DNA from: Clostridia bacterium
GTDB taxonomy: Bacteria > Bacillota_A > Clostridia > Christensenellales > Aristaeellaceae
NCBI GenBank assembly: GCA_017432405.1
Contig: JAFRJF010000113.1
Location: 1-64,000 of the forward strand
DNA length: 64,000 nt
Reading direction: 5' to 3'
Shown here: positions 60,846 through 64,000 of the stretch, in pieces
Layout: each line of letters begins with the position of its first letter
Numbering within the stretch: the stretch's first letter is position 1
Notes under the pieces: model-generated
The model's input: only the letters and a program-made list of their open reading frames with translations
Databases searched by the model: none
Told to the model about the DNA's origin: nothing
Made by a program: the position numbers and the translations under genes

Positions 60846-62018
60846 TTAGCCTCCCTGTAATGCCTCCCGCGTTATCGCGGCGTCGGACTGTATCTCAATG
60901 ACGGCCCTCGCGACGAGGACGCCGTCGATCATTTTATAATCCACCCAGCTGTCGCCGGGGGTGTATGTCTTCGGACCCTCCCGGACCAGCGCTGCCCGGG
61001 CGCTCGCCAGGGACAGCGTCCTTGCCCGCGCCTGTAGGGTCTCCCGGGGAATCTCCGATTCCTGCCGCAGGATCTCCACGTTCGTGAAGCGCTGGATTTC
61101 CAGCGGCACATACAATCCCCCGATGGGCAGGTACGCCAGTTCAGTGCGCTGTGACGGATAGGTCACGGCCCGGGCGATGGGCCATTCCATGCCCATCAGG
61201 GTGAGCTTTGCGCCGGTGGAGCGCCGACCGGTATCGACGGTGTCGGTCTGGGTCAGCGGCAACCGGGCCTCGCCGGAGAACCAGCTGCGCACGATCACCT
61301 CACCCAGCGCGCCGATGGGGCGCGTTGCTTCCTTCGTGGCCTGCTCCTCGCCCCGGATCAGCACCTGGCCCCGGCGCACGGCGTCCCCGGGCCTGACGCA
61401 AGCTGTGCCCGAGCGCACCACGACGCTGACGACGATGCCCTCCCGGGCGCAGACGAGGTCCCGCGCGGCATTCACGTCGTACAGGGCCGGGGCGGGGACC
61501 TCCGGCGCGGCCTCCACCAGCAGGCGCACGCCCTGGAGCCGGGCGCTCGCATAGCTGTAGCTTTCTGACCGGGCGAGCAGGCGCTGGGCGAGCAGGCCGG
61601 TGTCGATGCTTCGGCCGATCCCGGGCCGCACGCCCAGCGCGTCCAGCGACCGGGAAAGCGCGGCGGGATCGCCCGATGCGGCAAGCTCGCCGGTGAAGGC
61701 GATATCCACGATCCAGAGCCGGCTCAGGAACAATGCGCTCAGCGCCACCGCGCAGGCGATCCCGGCGACCAACGTGGCCCTCCGGCGGACAAAGCGGCGA
61801 AGGGCGCTGAAGCCCAGAAGGCGGATGACGCGCGCCTCCAGGCTGAAGCGCCGGCACAGGTCAAGCAGCAGCCGCGCGGACTGAGCGTCGCAGCGGACGA
61901 CGAGGGCGCTGTCTTCGGCCAGCTGCACGTCGGCGAAGCGCGCACCCTTGGCCATGGCCCGGTCGATCAGCTTTTCGGGCATCAGGCAGCGGACCCGGAC
62001 GGTGACTTCACCCCTCAT
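60846..62018 (-). CDS. yqfD: Sporulation protein YqfD
   Basis: The 390-residue protein has an N-terminal domain of about 75 residues, one membrane segment (TLVAGIACAVALSALFLSRLWIV) and a long extracytoplasmic part with ARLQGVRLLVEAAPEVPAP and GDAVRRGQVLIRGE. This is the layout of YqfD. In Bacillus it is made in the mother cell under SigE and is needed for efficient sporulation. ATG 62018 overlaps the end of yqfC by 11 bases. Confidence 0.88.
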   Translation of the reverse strand: MRGEVTVRVRCLMPEKLIDRAMAKGARFADVQLAEDSALVVRCDAQSARLLLDLCRRFSLEARVIRLLGFSALRRFVRRRATLVAGIACAVALSALFLSRLWIVDIAFTGELAASGDPAALSRSLDALGVRPGIGRSIDTGLLAQRLLARSESYSYASARLQGVRLLVEAAPEVPAPALYDVNAARDLVCAREGIVVSVVVRSGTACVRPGDAVRRGQVLIRGEEQATKEATRPIGALGEVIVRSWFSGEARLPLTQTDTVDTGRRSTGAKLTLMGMEWPIARAVTYPSQRTELAYLPIGGLYVPLEIQRFTNVEILRQESEIPRETLQARARTLSLASARAALVREGPKTYTPGDSWVDYKMIDGVLVARAVIEIQSDAAITREALQGG

Positions 62019-62355
62019 CGGGCACGTCACCTCCCCGGCAGGGCAGCTCAAGGCGGCGGATGTCGCCCCGGATGATCACCGCGCCTGCCCTGGCGCAGCT
62101 GAGCGAAAGGCCGCTGCCCATCGCGCAGACGGCGCCCGCGCGGCTGTTCAGCACGATGCGGGTGTCGGTAAACGTCGCGATGCCGGTGTGGTTTTCCACC
62201 AGCACGCTGTGACCGCCCACGGCGGTGATCCTCGGGCAGCGCCCCGTCATGTCCTCTGTCCATTCCAGGGCAGGGGGATATCCGCGCCCCCGCCGCGGCG
62301 TTCGGGAAACGCGCTCAGCGTCCCTCACGCGCCGGGAAAAGCCCGGTTTTTTCAT
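62008..62355 (-). CDS. yqfC: Sporulation protein YqfC (YabP/YqfC family)
   Basis: The 115-residue protein contains the YabP/YqfC pattern of short beta strands (ITAVGGHSVLVENHTGIATF, TRIVLNSRAGAVCAMGSGLS, AVIIRGDIRRLEL). It opens the conserved operon yqfC-yqfD-phoH-pgpH-ybeY. ATG 62355 is eight bases behind GGAGGG. Confidence 0.87.
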   Translation of the reverse strand: MKKPGFSRRVRDAERVSRTPRRGRGYPPALEWTEDMTGRCPRITAVGGHSVLVENHTGIATFTDTRIVLNSRAGAVCAMGSGLSLSCARAGAVIIRGDIRRLELPCRGGDVPDEG

Positions 62356-62445
62356 GCTCGCATCCCTCCGCAATGGGTAATGGGGTTCCAGGTTACCCTA
62401 TGCGGCGGACGGGCGCTTCATCCATGCATAAATAAGCCCTATAAT

Positions 62446-62475
62446 ATTATACACGATTATACACTGGAAATGCAA
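62446..62475 (-). promoter_or_regulatory. Promoter upstream of yqfC
   Basis: On the minus strand TTGCAT (complement of 62470-62475) and TATAAT (complement of 62446-62451) with an 18-bp spacer. A second TATAAT-like box overlaps the spacer. It looks like a vegetative promoter, which would suit phoH, pgpH and ybeY. Confidence 0.6.
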
Positions 62476-62510
62476 GGGAATATGATGATTTGCCCAAATT
62501 GAGCCCCTGT

Positions 62511-62540
62511 TTGACAGAAGGGGATGAAGATTGCTATAAT
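62511..62540 (+). promoter_or_regulatory. Promoter of dus
   Basis: TTGACA (62511-62516) and TATAAT (62535-62540) with an 18-bp spacer, 33 bp before the start codon. Confidence 0.8.
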
Positions 62541-62573
62541 TCAGATGTGCGAATTTACAGAAGGAGCTTTGGA

Positions 62574-63539
62574 ATGTCATTTCAAATTACTGATTTATTG
62601 AAGAACCGCGGCGCGGGGCTCGCGCCGATGGCGGGGGTGACGGACGCGGCCATGCGGCTGCTGTGCCACGAACAGGGCGCGGCCTGGGCGGTGAGCGAGA
62701 TGCTGTCGGCGAAGGGCTGGGTGTTCTCCGGGGGCAAAAACCGCAACGCGCAGGACATCCTCGCCCGCCTGCCCGGCGAGGGACCGGCAGGCCTTCAGCT
62801 CTTTGGCAGCGACCCGGCGTATATTGCCGAGGCGGCGCGAAGGCTGGAGAACGTGGGCTTTCAGTTCTTTGACCTGAACTTTGGCTGCCCGGCCCCAAAG
62901 ATCACCGGAAACGGAGAGGGCAGCGCCATGATGCGCGATCCCGTTCGAATTGGCGCGGTGGTGCGCGCGCTGGCGGAGGCGACGCCCCTTCCTGTGACGG
63001 TGAAGATCCGCGCGGGGTGGGACAGCGGCAGCATCAACGCCCCGGAGGTCGCCAGAATCTGCGAGGACAACGGCGCCCGGGCCGTGGCCGTCCATGCCCG
63101 CACCCGGGACCAGCAATACGCGGGCAAAGCGGACTGGCGGATCATACGGGATGTGAAGCGGGCGGTGTCGGTGCCCGTGTTCGGCAACGGCGACGTGCGC
63201 AGCGGCGCGGACGCCCTGCGGATGCTGGAGGAGACGGGCTGCGACGCCGTGATCGTCGGGCGCGCCGCCCAGGGCAATCCCTGGATCTTCCGGGAAATCA
63301 CTGCGGCCATGCAGGGAAGGACAGTCCCGTCCCCAACGCCCGAAGAGCGGGTGGACATGGCCGCCCGCCACTTCCAATTGGAGGCGCAGCTGTACGGCGA
63401 AAAGCTGGCGGTGCTGCAGATGCGCAAGCACATTGCCTGGTATGTGCACGGCATGAAGGGCGCCTCCCGCTTCCGCGAGCACATCAATCAACTGACCACT
63501 GCCGAAGCGGTGCTTGAGGCGCTGAGGGAAAAAATCTGA
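62574..63539 (+). CDS. dus: tRNA-dihydrouridine synthase
   Basis: The 321-residue FMN enzyme reduces uridines in tRNA. It shows LAPMAGVTDAAMR, the DLNFGCPAPKITGNGEGSAMM motif, VKIRAGWD, AVHARTRDQQYAG and FGNGDVRS. The usual catalytic Cys in NxGCP is present. ATG 62574 follows AAGGAG. The stop codon TGA (63537-63539) is part of the stem of a dispersed palindromic repeat, so the natural end of the gene may have been changed by the repeat. Confidence 0.95.
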   Translation: MSFQITDLLKNRGAGLAPMAGVTDAAMRLLCHEQGAAWAVSEMLSAKGWVFSGGKNRNAQDILARLPGEGPAGLQLFGSDPAYIAEAARRLENVGFQFFDLNFGCPAPKITGNGEGSAMMRDPVRIGAVVRALAEATPLPVTVKIRAGWDSGSINAPEVARICEDNGARAVAVHARTRDQQYAGKADWRIIRDVKRAVSVPVFGNGDVRSGADALRMLEETGCDAVIVGRAAQGNPWIFREITAAMQGRTVPSPTPEERVDMAARHFQLEAQLYGEKLAVLQMRKHIAWYVHGMKGASRFREHINQLTTAEAVLEALREKI

Positions 63540-63617
63540 TTTGTCGCGCTGCGACAAATCAGATTTTTAGGGGTTAGGGGTTAGGGGTTAGGGAAGGTAG
63601 AAATCCTTACGGATTTC
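63531..63617. repeat. Dispersed nested palindrome element, copy C (left half)
   Basis: A perfect 17-bp stem (63531-63547 with 63551-63567, loop GCT) contains the dus stop codon. It is followed by three full TTAGGGG heptamers and TTAGGG (63567-63593), then GAAATCC-TTAC-GGATTTC (63600-63617). The right half seen in copies A and B is missing. Confidence 0.85.
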
Positions 63618-63623
63618 TTTTTT
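63600..63623 (+). terminator. Terminator of dus formed by the repeat
   Basis: GAAATCC-TTAC-GGATTTC (63600-63617) is followed by six Ts (63618-63623), the form of a rho-independent terminator. The hairpin is the inner palindrome of the dispersed repeat, so the element appears to serve as terminator here. Confidence 0.6.
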
Positions 63624-63639
63624 CCTCACTTCACATAGC

Positions 63640-63671
63640 ATGGCCGCCCTGCCATGTGGCAGGGCGGCCAT
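63640..63671 (-). terminator. Hairpin after ftsZ
   Basis: A perfect 15-bp stem (63640-63654 with 63657-63671) with a 2-base apex, 18 bp beyond the minus-strand ftsZ stop codon. Confidence 0.65.
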
Positions 63672-63688
63672 GGGAATCCGTGTGTTTC

Positions 63689-64000
63689 TCACTTCTTCTT
63701 CATGAAGCTGGGGACGTCCGGGGTGAAGCCGCGGCGGGTCTGGTTGCGGGGCTGCTCCTGGCCCTCGTCCTGGTAGACGCGGGGGCGGCGGGTCTGCTGG
63801 CGCTCCGCGCGGCGCTGCTCCCGCTGCTCATAGCCGGTGTCGGCGGCCTGGCGGGGCTGGCGCTCGCGCTCGGTGCGGGCGCGGCGCTCGAAGATGGGGG
63901 AGACCTGCTCCTCCTCATAGCGGGAGGCCCTGGGGGCGCGCTCCGGCTCATCCTCCAGGGGCTCGCGGCTTTCGCTGCCGATGGCGCTCTTCAGGGGCTC
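63689..64000 (-). CDS. ftsZ: Cell division protein FtsZ, C-terminal end (cut by window)
   Basis: Only the last 103 codons are inside the window; the GTPase domain lies beyond it. The visible part is a charged, disordered linker rich in Glu, Arg and Gln (YEEEQVSPIFERRARTERER..., EQREQRRAERQQTRR). It ends with GFTPDVPSFMKKK, matching the conserved FtsZ C-terminal peptide (D-[IV]-P-x-[FL]) that binds FtsA, SepF and ZapA-type partners. No start codon is visible. Identification rests on the tail and the linker character. Confidence 0.82.
   Translation of the reverse strand, partial: EPLKSAIGSESREPLEDEPERAPRASRYEEEQVSPIFERRARTERERQPRQAADTGYEQREQRRAERQQTRRPRVYQDEGQEQPRNQTRRGFTPDVPSFMKKK

Noticed and set aside
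63700..63951. An 83-residue Ser/Ala/Pro-rich frame on the minus strand
   Set aside because: It is an out-of-frame shadow of the ftsZ end; the correct frame ends GFTPDVPSFMKKK and stops at 63689.

Overview
The window is GC-rich DNA with compact operons, strong AGGAGG-type ribosome binding sites and sigma-A-like promoters. It carries the sporulation pair yqfC/yqfD, a PgpH-type c-di-AMP phosphodiesterase, a class A penicillin-binding protein and the C-terminal tail of FtsZ. Together these point to an endospore-lineage Bacillota (class Clostridia), probably a gut- or rumen-type anaerobe (inference). No rRNA, tRNA, prophage, IS element or CRISPR array was seen.

Region 1 (1-20.6 kb) is a signalling and surface island. 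It starts with the end of a tandem-repeat adhesin-like protein. Then come a membrane diguanylate cyclase, a hybrid histidine kinase, a receiver/degenerate-GGDEF/EAL phosphodiesterase that overlaps a stand-alone Hpt gene, an amino-acid-permease/histidine-kinase/double-receiver fusion of 1119 residues, and a LacI-type ligand-binding domain without a DNA-binding domain. Two more EAL proteins with PAS-like modules and degenerate GGDEF domains flank a secreted Gly/Pro-rich, probably beta-helical surface protein. The parts are those of a multistep phosphorelay controlling cyclic-di-GMP and possibly adhesion.

Region 2 (20.6-29.2 kb) holds gpsA, a cysteine-desulfurase-like gene with a 56-residue zinc-ribbon gene and a divergent DUF3343 gene, then nth-obgE-yhbY and a NamZ-type muramidase. 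Between DUF3343 and nth lies a compact cassette. It has a promoter, a structured leader and a 28-codon ORF with its Shine-Dalgarno in a hairpin. A convergent antisense promoter with perfect consensus hexamers and a shared bidirectional terminator complete it. This has the architecture of a type I toxin-antitoxin locus and is the best candidate for something undescribed.

Region 3 (29.2-47.8 kb) is cell envelope and redox: PBP1A, NfnAB (electron-bifurcating transhydrogenase), a six-repeat peptidoglycan-binding lipoprotein, a polytopic GT-C-like protein, tgt-yajC, an Fe-alcohol dehydrogenase, and a cluster of LURP-one-like protein, serine hydrolase, alanine racemase, LD-carboxypeptidase and a convergent M20 amidohydrolase.

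Region 4 (47.8-64 kb) contains an oligopeptide ABC transporter (oppBCDF, divergent from oppA), a YihY-type membrane protein, PutP and a DUF3792 membrane protein. The Firmicutes core operon yqfC-yqfD-phoH-pgpH-ybeY follows, with YbeY fused to cytidine deaminase, then a dus gene and the end of ftsZ.

A dispersed nested-palindrome repeat sits directly behind stop codons at several places. It has 13-18 bp hairpins with 3-nt loops, and in its fuller copies telomere-like TTAGGGG or TTAGTGG heptamers; in two cases it supplies the stop codon itself.
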